From contig CAVTAS010000012.1 of assembly GCA_963732765.1 (NCBI GenBank), forward strand, positions 1 to 64,000: a DNA stretch of 64,000 bases, given 5' to 3'. The notes below the pieces were generated by a model. It saw nothing but the letters and a program-made list of their open reading frames with translations. It was not told the DNA's origin and did no database searches. Positions within the stretch are counted from its first letter, which is position 1. Every line of letters starts with the position of its first letter. Below are positions 1-8,638 of the stretch, piece after piece. The DNA comes from JANYHF01 sp963732765. GTDB lineage: Bacteria > Pseudomonadota > Alphaproteobacteria > Rhizobiales > Hyphomicrobiaceae. A program made the translations under genes and the position numbers.

Positions 1-183
1 CGCAAGGAGTTGCAGCGCCTGCTGACGGCACGCGGTTTGACGGTGAGTTCGCAGGATGGCGTAATGAAGACGAAGTCCACCAAAGCTCTTAAGGCATACC
101 AGCAAAGCAAAGGTAGCGCGCCGGCGGATGGATTTCCTAGCATGAAGGTTCTGGAGGCGCTGAGAAAAGATGAGCACTCCTGA
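1..183 (+). CDS. Lytic murein transglycosylase, C-terminal end (partial)
   Basis: The last 60 codons of a gene that begins outside the window. They read as a type 1 peptidoglycan-binding domain: LQRLLTARG, then TKALKAYQQSKG and a closing PSMKVLEALRK. This is the arrangement at the C-terminus of MltB-type lytic transglycosylases, periplasmic enzymes that cleave the glycan strands of murein. The catalytic domain is not visible, so the enzyme class is inferred from the tail and from the SGNH-type envelope gene that follows. The stop codon overlaps the start of that next gene by 14 bases, so the two are probably co-transcribed and translationally coupled. Confidence 0.6.
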   Translation, partial: RKELQRLLTARGLTVSSQDGVMKTKSTKALKAYQQSKGSAPADGFPSMKVLEALRKDEHS

Positions 184-1446
184 CGTCATATGGCGGCGCG
201 TCGTCCTGGCTTTCGTTCTGCAGGCCGTATGGGCCGTTGGTGCCGCACAGATGGCCCATGCCAAGTCCGCATTTGCCAGCTACCTCACGCCGTTTCCGCC
301 CAAGGAACGCTACAAACTGGTGGTGTTCGGCAATTCTTTTGGCGCCGGGTTGGCGACTGCCCTGGCCGCCGATCTCGCCCCGCAGAAGATCGATGTGGTC
401 AACAAAGCGCTGCCCTGGCTAGGCCTTGCCCGCAACGACGCCAATGAGTGGGACAGAGCGGTCGACGCCACTACCCCGGCCGACGAATTCCAGATCGCCG
501 TGGTGGTGTTCGGCGCCGATGATCGCGTCGCGATCCGGGGTCCCGAGCAGCGGCTGGAGTTCGGCACTCCGGCTTGGAAGCAGGACTACTTGCGCCGCAT
601 CGATACGTTTTTGAAGTCGTTGCGTAACCGCAAGGCGGCAGTCTACTGGCTGGGATTGCCGCCGATGCGCGGCGAGAACTCCAGTAATGCCGCGCGCAGA
701 TGCTGAACGCCATGTTCGTCGAGCGGGTCCGCCTGAGCGGGGCGAAGTACATCGACAGCTGGGACGCGTTCGTCGACGCGTCCGGCGCCTATGTCGATTT
801 TGGCCCCGACCTGACCGGCAACATGCGCCAGTTGCGGCTGAACGACGGCGTGCACCTGACGGTTCCAGGCAATCAGAAGCTGGCGAGCTTGGTTGAGCGT
901 GAAATCGGCCACGATCTGGCCGTGGCGCAGCGCGAACGCGACGTGCCGCTGGCGGGCGACGAAGCCGAGCAGCGCAATGTGCGTGACGATAGCCTGCCGC
1001 GGGGCGCAGGCGCGGCCAAGCCTTCGGCGCCCGGCAAATCCGGCAAGGATGCCGCCGCCGACAATGGCACTCTGCGCTGGCCGGCGAGGCTGGTCAGCCA
1101 AACAAGACCATCACCATTTTTCGGCCCGCCATTCCAGGGGCAGTGCTGGCAAGCATCCTCTCGACCCCGGGCGTCCCGGTCGCTGACCCCGGCCATACGC
1201 TGCCGGCCGATCTGCTGGGCGGTTACACCGTGCTGAGTTCGGTCGCGACCTCCGCCGATATGCAGAGCGCGCGGGCGTCAACAGCAGCCGCTGACCGAGA
1301 ACATCCCCTTCTTCAAGCTGCTGATCCGCGGCGACGGGCTGACCACGCGACCCGGCCGCGCCGACGACTTCCAATGGCCGCGGGCTGGCCAAGCCTCGGT
1401 CACCGGCACTGTCACTTCCACCGCCGCCACCGATACGTCGGATTAG
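170..1446 (+). CDS. DUF459/SGNH-hydrolase-fold periplasmic protein, frameshifted
   Basis: N-terminal signal-like segment (residues about 9-30), then VVFGNSFGAGLA, the GDS-like block I of SGNH hydrolases with Asn in place of the usual Asp. After the first shift comes a block with DGVHLTVPGNQKLA, which holds the C-terminal Asp-x-x-His pair of the fold. The family (DUF459) acts in the cell envelope and is often next to a lytic transglycosylase, as here; its substrate is unknown. The reading frame changes at about 690-700, 1078 and 1270. The three pieces join into one plausible protein that ends in a Thr/Ala-rich tail with stop at 1444-1446. Either the gene is decayed or the assembly has indels here; neighbouring housekeeping genes are broken in the same way, which favours errors. 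Confidence 0.7.
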
Positions 1447-2106
1447 AGCCGACAGGGCGAACAGTGTTGCGCTTGGTCCAGAAGTGCACGAACTTCCGCA
1501 AAGACATCGCGGAACATGGTTCGGTGAGCACGCCGGTATTGGTGTTGTAGCGCGAACAGTGATAGCTATCGATCAGTACACGTCCGTCATGCAATTCGTG
1601 CACGTTGCCGTGACCGAACGGATCGCCGGCCTTGCGAACGCCCAGCGCCGACAGCACGCTGTCATGCGCGATCTTGCCCAGCGCTACCATCACGTGCAGT
1701 CTCGGCAAAGCTGACATCTGCTCCGTCAAGAAACGCCGGCAGGTGGCCGCTCCTCGCCCGTCGGCTTGTTCTGCGGCGGCACGCAGCGCACGGCGTTGGT
1801 GATCATGCAGTCGATCAGCTGCAAGCCGTCCGCGGGATCGGCCTTGAAGATGCCGGAAGCGAAACCGAATTCGATCAGCGTCTTGTAGAGGAGATCTCCA
1901 GCATAATCGCCCGTGAACGGCCGGCCGGTGCGGTTGGCGCCCTGCAGATCCGGGGCGAGGCCAACGATCAACAATCGCGCGTCCGTCCCGCCGAACGAGG
2001 GGACGGGCGCGTTGTGAAAGCCGGGATAGGCCACCCGGTTGTCGCGCCGGAAGTCCGCCAACCGTGGGCACAGCTGACAATCGGCCGAGGGCTCGCTTGC
2101 GCTCAT
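1443..2106 (-). CDS. Type 5-like uracil-DNA glycosylase, frameshifted
   Basis: Removes uracil from DNA to start base-excision repair. Seen: a four-Cys Fe-S pattern beginning CQLCPRLADFR, then LIVGLAPDLQGANRTGRPFTG (the GLAPG-type motif A), CMITNAVRCVPPQNKP, and after a shift MVALGKIAHDSVL and DSYHCSRYNTNTG, the place of the HPS-type motif in this family. These match the type 4/5 Fe-S uracil glycosylases; the ANRTGRPFTGD block favours type 5. Frame changes lie at about 1735 and 1510; after the second the tail MFRDVFAEVRALLDQAQ runs to a stop at 1443. The start ATG (2104-2106) shares a base with the stop of the NYN gene, so the two are coupled. The 3' end abuts the convergent DUF459 gene. Confidence 0.8.
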
Positions 2107-2755
2107 CAGTTGGCGTCGGGGAAATCGTCGTCGTCCTGCCCGCGCCCGCCAGCCACAACCGGACCGGCGCCAACCGGCGTACGAGCCGGAGCATAGCGTG
2201 GAGCCGCATCGCGCTGCGCCCGCACCGACGGATCGCGACCGATCAGGTTGGCCATGTCCGACAAGTCGATGAACTGATCGGCTTGGCGGCGCAGTTCGTC
2301 TGCGACCATCGGCGGCTGGGTATGCAGCGTCGAGATCACGCTGACGCGCTTGCCCTTCTGCTGCAGGGCTTCAACCAATGAGCGGAAATCGCCATCGCCG
2401 AGAACAACACGATATGGTCGAGATGATCTGCCAGTTCCATGGCGTCGACCGTCAGCTCGATGTCCATATTGCCCTTGATCTTGCGCCGGCCGGTGGCGTC
2501 GGTGAACTCCTTGGTCGGCTTGGTCACCATGGTGTAGCCGTTGTAGTCCAGCCAATCGATCAGTGGGCGGATGGAAGAATATTCGTCGTGCTCGGCCAGC
2601 GCGGTATAGTAGAGCGCGCGGATCAACTGGCACTTGCCGCGGAACATGGTCAGCAGCCGCTTATAGTCGATGTCGAAGTTGAGCGCCTTGGCCGTGGCGT
2701 AGAGATTGGCGCCATCGATGAACAGCGCAACGCGCTCGTTCGGGTAGAAGTGCAT
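2106..2755 (-). CDS. NYN domain (LabA/DUF88-like) putative nuclease, frameshifted
   Basis: Starts RVALFIDGANLYATAKAL, the PIN-like acidic motif of NYN proteins (Asp and Asn ligands). It continues with KGNMDIELTVDAMELA (second acidic cluster) and, after a shift near 2400, GDGDFRSLVEALQQKGKRV (third cluster). The family is predicted to be metal-dependent RNases. The tail is low complexity and ends with four Asp residues. I chose ATG 2755 because AAGGTGA lies about 7 bases before it; ATGs at 2761 and 2779 lie closer to or ahead of that site. In alphaproteobacteria this gene commonly sits between a uracil-DNA glycosylase and folK/rpoZ, exactly as here. It is divergent from folK with about 120 bp between. 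Confidence 0.82.
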
Positions 2756-2875
2756 GAACATCACCTTCGTGTTGTGCAATGAGCCGTCGATCCGGGAATG
2801 TGGAGCGAGAAACGGTTGCGATCCTGAAACAGTCCGTATGTAAGCGAAAGGGGAAAGTCTGCAAAGGGTTGCTGG

Positions 2876-3385
2876 ATGCTTGATGACAGAAATGTGCTGT
2901 TGGCGTTTGGCGGCAACGAGGCGGGCGCCTGGGGTGAACCGGACGAGGCCATCGAACGCGCGCTGGCCGAACTCGATCGCGGGGCGTGCTCGTGACCCGG
3001 GTGTCGCGGCTGATCTCGACCGAACCGATGGGGCAGCCGGGCAGGCGCGCTATGCCAATGCAGTCGCGGCTGCGCAGACGCGCCTTGCGCCGGAAGCGCT
3101 GCTGATGCTTTTGAAGGCGTTGGAGTCGAGGCCGGCCGCCGCCCCGGCCCGCGCTGGGGGCCGCGCCCACTCGACATCGACATCCTGGACTACGCTGGGA
3201 TCATCCAAGGCTGGGAGACACCGCACGATCCTGAACATCCCGCTGATCTGGTGCTGCCGCATCCTGAGTTGCACAAGCGCATGTTTGTTCTTGAGCCATT
3301 GGTCGAGATCGCTCCGGGGTGGCGGCATCCGGTGATGGGGGAGACAGCCGTCGGTTTGATGGCGCAATTGCGAAAGGCGCTGTAG
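2876..3385 (+). CDS. folK: 7,8-dihydro-6-hydroxymethylpterin pyrophosphokinase, frameshifted
   Basis: Transfers pyrophosphate from ATP to hydroxymethyl-dihydropterin in folate synthesis. Seen in order: VLLAFGGNEAGAWG (N-terminal substrate loop), VTRVSRLISTEPMG, then RWGPRPLDIDILDY (the ATP/Mg motif with paired Asp residues) and LVLPHPELHKRMFVLEPL, both HPPK signatures. These pieces lie in three frames, with changes near 2985 and 3120 and a further slip possible between them, so as written the first frame stops after 39 codons. About 169 residues in total, normal for the family. Folate synthesis is normally essential, so the breaks are more likely sequence errors than real loss. Confidence 0.85.
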
Positions 3386-3387
3386 GC

Positions 3388-3447
3388 GCGACCCGTGGGT
3401 CGCGCTCTATCAGCGAGTCCCTTGCCCAAGGGCGACCCACGGGTCGC
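3388..3447. repeat. Paired inverted hairpins between folK and rpoZ
   Basis: Two 16-base imperfect palindromes, GCGACCCGTGGGTCGC at 3388 and its exact reverse complement at 3432, separated by 28 bases. Each can fold alone or they can pair with each other. Position just after folK suggests a REP-type element or a transcript end. No T-run follows, so I do not call it a terminator. Confidence 0.6.
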
Positions 3448-3565
3448 CTATGCCTCGCACCTGCCGCCACCACACACTCGCCACAATTGCCGTCTTGCAC
3501 AAGCCGACAAAGTGCTGTAACCGGCACGTTCCCAAATCCCCACCCATGCCCTAAGGAGTCCCAGG

Positions 3566-3985
3566 ATGGCGCGCGTCACCGTCGAGGACTGTGTTGACAA
3601 GGTTCCAAACCGCTTCGAGCTGGTGCTGGTCGCAGCCCACCGGGCCCGCTCCATCGCCGGTGGCTCGGCGCTCACCATCGAGCGCGAGAACGACAAGAAC
3701 CCGGTCGTGGCGTTGCGCGAGATCGCCGACGAGACGGTCGAGCCCGATGACCTGAAGGAAGACCTGATCCACTCGCTGCAGAAGTTCGTCGAAGTTGACG
3801 AGCCTGAGGGTGAGAACACGCCGATGATCCCGGCCGCCCCCGACCGCGGGCCCACGCTCGGACGCGACGACCGCCGCCGCGACACCGAAGTCGACCGCGT
3901 GCAGATGACGGAAGAAGAAGTCCTGCGCGGGCTCGAGAGCATGATCCCGATCGAGGCCAGCGCCTCGACGGCGCGGCAGCGGTAG
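3566..3985 (+). CDS. rpoZ: DNA-directed RNA polymerase omega subunit
   Basis: Omega helps assemble and stabilise RNA polymerase around beta-prime. The 139-residue protein starts MARVTVEDCVDKVPNRFELV, the conserved omega N-terminus, followed by AAHRARSI and the ENDKNPVVALREIA block. The acidic, charged C-terminal extension (residues about 65-139) is usual in alphaproteobacteria. AAGGAG lies 8-10 bases before the ATG. It sits directly before relA/spoT, as in many proteobacteria, with a dispersed repeat in between. The frame is intact, unlike its neighbours. Confidence 0.95.
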   Translation: MARVTVEDCVDKVPNRFELVLVAAHRARSIAGGSALTIERENDKNPVVALREIADETVEPDDLKEDLIHSLQKFVEVDEPEGENTPMIPAAPDRGPTLGRDDRRRDTEVDRVQMTEEEVLRGLESMIPIEASASTARQR

Positions 3986-3988
3986 TTG

Positions 3989-4208
3989 ACTTCCCTCTCC
4001 CCTGCGCACTTGCGCGGGGGAGAGGAGACCGCGTCTCGAAGGCGCACCTTTGCGCCAAGAGCCACGCGGTCAGTGAGGGGCAGCCGCTGACTCGCTTTGC
4101 TTCGCGCAAGGCACCGATCAAGCGTCTGCTCATCCGGCCTTGTTTCTTCGGCGCTCTGGCGCCTCGGCGGCCACCTTCTCCCCCTGAAGAATGGGGAGAA
4201 GGAAGAGC
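3989..4208. repeat. Dispersed intergenic repeat, copy 1
   Basis: About 210 bp built from nested inverted parts: CTCTCCCC...GGGGGAGAG at the left, GCGGTC(A/G)GTGAGGGGCAG in the middle, and CCACCTTCTCCCC...GGGGAGAAGG at the right. The same layout recurs at about 6590 and 36989. Copies lie only between genes and have no coding capacity. Confidence 0.8.
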
Positions 4209-4278
4209 TACCCCTTACCCAAACCGCGCGCTAACATTCGTGGCCCTGATTTGGAGTCCACGAAAGTTCTGCGCCGCC

Positions 4279-6572
4279 ATGATGCGCCAATACGAGCTCG
4301 TAGAACGCGTACTCGCCTACGATCCCAAGGCGGACGAGGCGCTGTTGAACCGCGCCTATGTGTACGCGATGAAAGCGCACAAGAACCAGCAGCGCGCCTC
4401 CGGGGACCCATACTTCTCGCATCCCCTGGAAGTGGCGGCCATCCTCACCGAGCTGAAGCTCGACGACGCCACCATCGCCACGGCGCTGCTGCACGATGTC
4501 ATCGAGGACACCGACGTCACGCGCGAGGAGATCGACAAGCAGTTCGGCCCGGAGATTGGCGCGCTGGTCGAGGGCCTGACCAAGATCAAGAAGCTGACCT
4601 GGTCACCAAGCAAGCCGAGCAAGCCGAAAACTTCCGCAAGCTGCTGCTGGCGATTTCCAGCGACGTGCGTGTGCTGCTGGTCAAGCTCGCCGACCGTCTG
4701 CACAACATGCGCACGCTCGAATACATGCGGCCCGACAAACGCAAGCGCATCTCCGAGGAAACTATCGAGATCTACGCCCCGCTCGCCGGCCGCATGGGCA
4801 TGCAGTGGCTGCGCGACGAGTTGGAGGAGCTGGCGTTCCGCTGGATGCAGCCGGAAGCCTACGCCATGGTGACGAAAAAGCTCGCCGAACTGCGCGCCGC
4901 CAACCAGGGGCTGATCGACGAAATCACCAAGACGCTGCGCGAGAAACTGGCCAGCCGCGCCATCCGAGCCGAAGTCTCTGGCCGGGAAAAGAAGCCCTAC
5001 TCCATCTGGTCCAAGATGGAGCGCAAGCAGATCTCGCTGGAACAGCTATCCGACATTTACGCCTTCCGCGTCACGGTCGATGAGCCGGAGGACTGCTATC
5101 GCGTGGTCGGCGTGGTGCATACCAGCTGGCATCTGGTGCCGGGGCGCTTCAAGGACTACATCTCGAATCCGAAGCCGAACGGCTATCAGTCGTTGCACAC
5201 CACTATCATTGGCCTGCGCCACCGCCGCGTCGAGTTGCAGATCCGCACCGCCAAAATGCACGACATCGCCGAGCATGGCGTTGCGGCGCACGTTCTGTAC
5301 AAGGATCGCGTCAACGGCTTTCGCCAGGTCGAGGGCGCGCCGGTCGCGGAAGGCAACGCTTACCACTGGCTGCGCCGGCTGGTCGATACGCTGCTGGAGG
5401 GCGACAACGCCGAGGAATTCCTGGAGCACACCAAGCTCGAACTGTTCCAGGACCAGGTGTTCTGCTTCACGCCCAAGGGCCGGCTGATCGCGCTGCCGCG
5501 CGGGGCGACCCCGATCGATTTCGCCTATGCGGTGCATACCGACGTTGGCAACGGCTGCGTCGGCTGCCGCATCAACGGCATCCATGTGCCGCTGGTCACC
5601 GAATTGCGCAATGGCGACGAAGTGACCATCGAGACCACGGCCGCGCGCAATCCGCCGGCCGCCTGGGAGCAGATCGCGCGCACGGGCAAGGCCCGGTCGG
5701 CCATCCGCCGCGCCACCCGCGATGCGCAGCGCAAGCAATGGGGCACGCTCGGCCGGCAGATGCTGACGACGGCGTTCGCCAAGTACAATCGCGAGTATAC
5801 CGACGATATCATCGCCCGCAACATCGGCCGGTTCAGCCAGAAGTCGGTGGACGAACTGACCGCCGCCGTGGGCCGCAGCGAGGTTGCCACGTCAACAGTG
5901 GTTGGCGCGCTGATCCCGGAGGCCGCGATCCGTCCCATCGCCCAGCCCGCGCGCGCGCGGCGCAACCGGCTGGAGACCAAGTCCGAAGAGGGCTGGTTCA
6001 ACGTCGCCAAGAACATCGGCATGAAGTTCCGCTGGCCGGGCAGCGGTGGGGAGGCGCATCAGGACCCCGTCGATCAAGCCTTGAAGATCCGTGGCCTGAA
6101 GGGCGATCTTCCCGTCAGCTTCGGCGATGCCGGCGCTGTTCCGGGCGATCGCATCGTCGGCATCATGACGCCGGGCGAGGGCATCAAGATCTATCAGATC
6201 CACTCGCCCAAGCTGCAACGCTTCGAGGACCGCAACGACCTCTGGATGGACGTGACCTGGGACATCCCCGAAGATAGCGACGAGCGCTTCCCCGCCACCA
6301 TCGATGTCTCGGTGCTGAACGAGCCGGGCATCCTGGCCCAGGTCGCCCAGGTGATCGGCGACGCCGATGGCAATATCGATACGCTGCGCATGATGCGGCG
6401 CGCCGGCGATTTCACGACCATGCGGATCGGGCTGGAGATCTGGGATTTGGAGCACCTGAACAAGATCATCGCCGGGTTGAAGATCAAACCGGTGGTGAAC
6501 GCGGTGGAGCGCGTGTTCGACGCGGAGGCTGGGGTGCCGGTGGCGGGAGGGGCGGGTGTTGCAAGGCATTGA
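4279..6572 (+). CDS. relA/spoT: Bifunctional (p)ppGpp synthetase/hydrolase, one frameshift
   Basis: Makes and degrades the stringent-response alarmone (p)ppGpp. The N-terminus MMRQYELVERVLAYDP leads into the hydrolase domain with its HD motif (TALLHDVIEDT). The synthetase domain follows (KPYSIWSKMERK, then NPKPNGYQSLHTT), then the TGS domain (VFCFTPKGRLIALPRGATP) and a C-terminal ACT domain (DVSVLNEPGILAQVAQVIGD). About 763 residues. A single base is missing near 4601, where KKL should continue DLVTKQAEQAENFRK; the upstream frame otherwise runs into nonsense. Hydrolase loss is usually lethal when the synthetase is active, so an assembly error is likely. The start at 4279 is preferred over upstream options because family members begin MMRQYELV. 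Confidence 0.93.
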
Positions 6573-6588
6573 CGCTAGGACAGGGACC

Positions 6589-6800
6589 CACCTCTCCCCC
6601 ACGCCACTTCGCGTGGGGGAGAGGAGACCGGGCCTCGCAGCGCGTTTCAGCGCAAGAGCTGCCCGGTCGGTGAGGGGCAGAAGCTGGCTCCGTTCCTGGC
6701 GCAACAGGCGCGAGCTGATAGTCTGCCCGTGCTTCTGCCCCTCATCCGGCGCTGAAACGCGCCACCTTCTCCCCCGGAAAACGGGGGAGAAGAGGGGCCA
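6589..6800. repeat. Dispersed intergenic repeat, copy 2
   Basis: Same architecture as the copies at 3989 and 36989: CTCTCCCCCACG...CGTGGGGGAGAG hairpin at the left, GCCCGGTCGGTGAGGGGCAG in the middle, CTGCCCCTCATCCGGCGC, then CCACCTTCTCCCCC...GGGGGAGAAG at the right. It fills almost the whole gap between relA/spoT and acpS. Confidence 0.82.
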
Positions 6801-6821
6801 TCCCGCGCGGAGCCCCCTCCC

Positions 6822-7235
6822 ATGATCCTCGGCCTGGGCAACGACCTGATCGACATCCGCCGCATCGAGGCGGCCATCGAGAAATACGGCGAGCGCTTCC
6901 TCAATCGCATCTTCACCGACGTCGAGCGCGCCAAGTCGGACGGACGCGCCAACCGCGCCGCGTCCTATGCCAAGCGCTTCGCGGCCAAGGAGGCCTGCTC
7001 CAAGGCGCTGGGGACGGGACTGTCGCAGGGCGTCTACTGGCGCGACATGGGCGTGGTGAACCTGCCCAGCGGACGGCCGACGCTGAAGCTGACCGGAGCG
7101 GCGGCCGAGCACTTGCGGGCCATGACGCCGGAGGGCTATGAGGCGCGAATCGATCTGACGATAACGGATGATTTCCCGCACGCCCAGGCGATTGTGATCA
7201 TTTCGGCGCTGCCGACCAAGGCCGATCCACGTTGA
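6822..7235 (+). CDS. acpS: Holo-[acyl-carrier-protein] synthase
   Basis: Moves the 4'-phosphopantetheine arm of CoA onto apo-ACP, needed for fatty acid synthesis. The 137-residue protein has MILGLGNDLIDIRRIE (Mg-binding Asp of the GxD motif) and AKRFAAKEACSKALGTG (the second signature, with the catalytic Glu and Lys). The length fits AcpS. It follows the stringent-response gene after a dispersed repeat. In many relatives acpS is followed by lepB-rnc-era; here a convergent unrelated gene follows, so that cluster is broken at this point. Confidence 0.95.
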   Translation: MILGLGNDLIDIRRIEAAIEKYGERFLNRIFTDVERAKSDGRANRAASYAKRFAAKEACSKALGTGLSQGVYWRDMGVVNLPSGRPTLKLTGAAAEHLRAMTPEGYEARIDLTITDDFPHAQAIVIISALPTKADPR

Positions 7236-7244
7236 CTGCTCGCC

Positions 7245-7553
7245 TTACACGTCGCGGGTATCGAAGATCAACATGTCTGCGCCGCCTGTCGCGAAAATCT
7301 GCACATCGGCCGCCGCCATCTGCCCTTCCTGACTGGCGAACGCGTTTTGGATCGCCGCCAGATCGTCGAAGTGCAAGGTCGCGACCAAGTGCACGCCGGA
7401 AGCGCCTCCGGGAGAACCAACGGCGCCTTGACTGACGTCGTACTTTCTCAATCCGGGTATCTTCTTTGCTATCGGGATGTGTTTCTCGACGTAGTATTTG
7501 TCGAAAGCAGCCGCATCCTTGGGAGTCTTATAAAGTACCACCAAGCGAGCCAT
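7245..7553 (-). CDS. EthD-family protein
   Basis: A 102-residue dimeric alpha/beta-barrel-type protein. MARLVVLYKTPKDAAAFDKYY is the EthD N-terminus, followed by HIPIAKKIPGL (the conserved His-Pro and Leu) and a C-terminal VQIFATGGADMLIFD. EthD relatives accompany small-molecule degradation (ethyl tert-butyl ether, polyketides), but most members have no known reaction, and none is shown here. I chose the start at 7553 because GGAGGA lies 7 bases upstream and the domain begins at residue 1; the frame stays open further upstream. It converges on acpS with only 9 bp between stops. Confidence 0.8.
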   Translation of the reverse strand: MARLVVLYKTPKDAAAFDKYYVEKHIPIAKKIPGLRKYDVSQGAVGSPGGASGVHLVATLHFDDLAAIQNAFASQEGQMAAADVQIFATGGADMLIFDTRDV

Positions 7554-7697
7554 AGCATTCCTCCAGAGTTTGAAGACGCCAAAATGGCCAAACGACAGAT
7601 CGGGCTGCCAGCCTTGCATAGCCAAGTTCAATTCACAACTACCGCCTGTTGCGGTGCGCCCGTTGCGGCCGATCGTTTCTGGCGGCGGAGCAACCCG

Positions 7698-8123
7698 CTA
7701 CCCGCCTTCCGCACCAAAAAACACATTCTCGAACTTGCGCCCCTTCGGCAATCGATAGACTGAAAAATCCTTGTCAATCGACGCAACCAACGAAATACCA
7801 CGCCGCTCGCAGAGCGCGATCAGCGACACATCGGCCAAATCGGCCGGCAGGTCGCGATACTTCTTCATATCCTCGATTATGCGTGGCAGATCCTCCCCGA
7901 GGCGATCATCGACTTTCAATGTGATTTCGGCGAATTCCAGGAAGCGAAACAAGTTTGGCTGTATGTCACACAGCATGGCGGCGACCTCACCAACAACCAC
8001 CGATGTGGTTGTCCATCGCGATGTCCTGGCTCGCAGCGCAAATTCAGACGCCTGTGCGTGATAGCGGTCTGCCGGGTCAAACATTGCGACCATTGGGCCT
8101 GAATCAACGGCGATGCTTGGCAC
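7698..8123 (-). CDS. PIN-domain toxin (VapC-like)
   Basis: A 141-residue putative ribonuclease toxin. IAVDSGPMVAMFDPADRYH carries the first acidic residue of the PIN active site. Others are the Glu of VVGEVAAML and the Asp pair of LPADLADVSLIALCERRG and SIDKDFSVYR, a complete PIN tetrad. VapC toxins cut tRNA or rRNA when free of antitoxin. The gene overlaps the upstream ribbon-helix-helix antitoxin by 20 bases, the usual coupling of such pairs. Confidence 0.85.
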   Translation of the reverse strand: MPSIAVDSGPMVAMFDPADRYHAQASEFALRARTSRWTTTSVVVGEVAAMLCDIQPNLFRFLEFAEITLKVDDRLGEDLPRIIEDMKKYRDLPADLADVSLIALCERRGISLVASIDKDFSVYRLPKGRKFENVFFGAEGG

Positions 8124-8361
8124 GCAACTTTTCCTTGATCCGCGCCTTGTAAGTCGTTGACAAGTCTGTCTCGCCGCTTGGGACCAAGTCCTTGCTCAGC
8201 CGCAACCAGGCTTCGTAAGGGTCTTCTTTGGACGGACTGTCAGCGAGCTTCTCAACGACGGCCGAGCGAACGAACTCAGACAGTGTTTCGCCGCTTTGCT
8301 CAAGCCGGCGCTTCAGTCGCCCATCGATCTCATCGTCCAATCGCACGGTAATTGTAGGCAT
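8104..8361 (-). CDS. Ribbon-helix-helix antitoxin (VapB-like)
   Basis: An 85-residue antitoxin. PTITVRLDDEIDGRLKRRLE is a ribbon-helix-helix DNA-binding strand and helix, followed by GETLSEFVRSAVVEKLAD. The C-terminal part (SKEDPYEAWLRLSKDL onward) should bind the PIN toxin encoded just downstream. I chose ATG 8361 because the fold begins there; the frame can be read from 8391, but that start would lie inside the operator palindrome. The pair is probably autoregulated through that palindrome. Confidence 0.82.
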   Translation of the reverse strand: MPTITVRLDDEIDGRLKRRLEQSGETLSEFVRSAVVEKLADSPSKEDPYEAWLRLSKDLVPSGETDLSTTYKARIKEKLRAKHRR

Positions 8362-8377
8362 GGCCATCATCCAATTC

Positions 8378-8404
8378 GATCTGTCGTACAATGCACGACA
8401 GATC
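8378..8404. promoter_or_regulatory. Operator palindrome of the vapBC-type pair
   Basis: GATCTGTCGT and ACGACAGATC are perfect 10-base inverted arms around a 7-base spacer. The site begins 16 bases upstream of the antitoxin ATG. This is the position and form expected for a ribbon-helix-helix autoregulatory operator. Binding itself is inferred. Confidence 0.75.
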
Positions 8405-8638
8405 GGCGACGGTTAACCTTGCAGCTCAGACCCGCTCGTCTGCCGCAAGCCCTCCCCGGCTGCCATGGCCATCGGACCCACGCGTCCTTGACCTAACGCA
8501 ATGCGACCAACCCAAAACAACACCATCACCTCAGGCGAACCGGCATGGGCCGGCACGCCCGCAATGGAGGTTGTGATGGCTGCAGCAGTGGCGTACGCAC
8601 GATCGCAGGTCGGGTTTGATGAGAGCGCCGCGTGGCGA

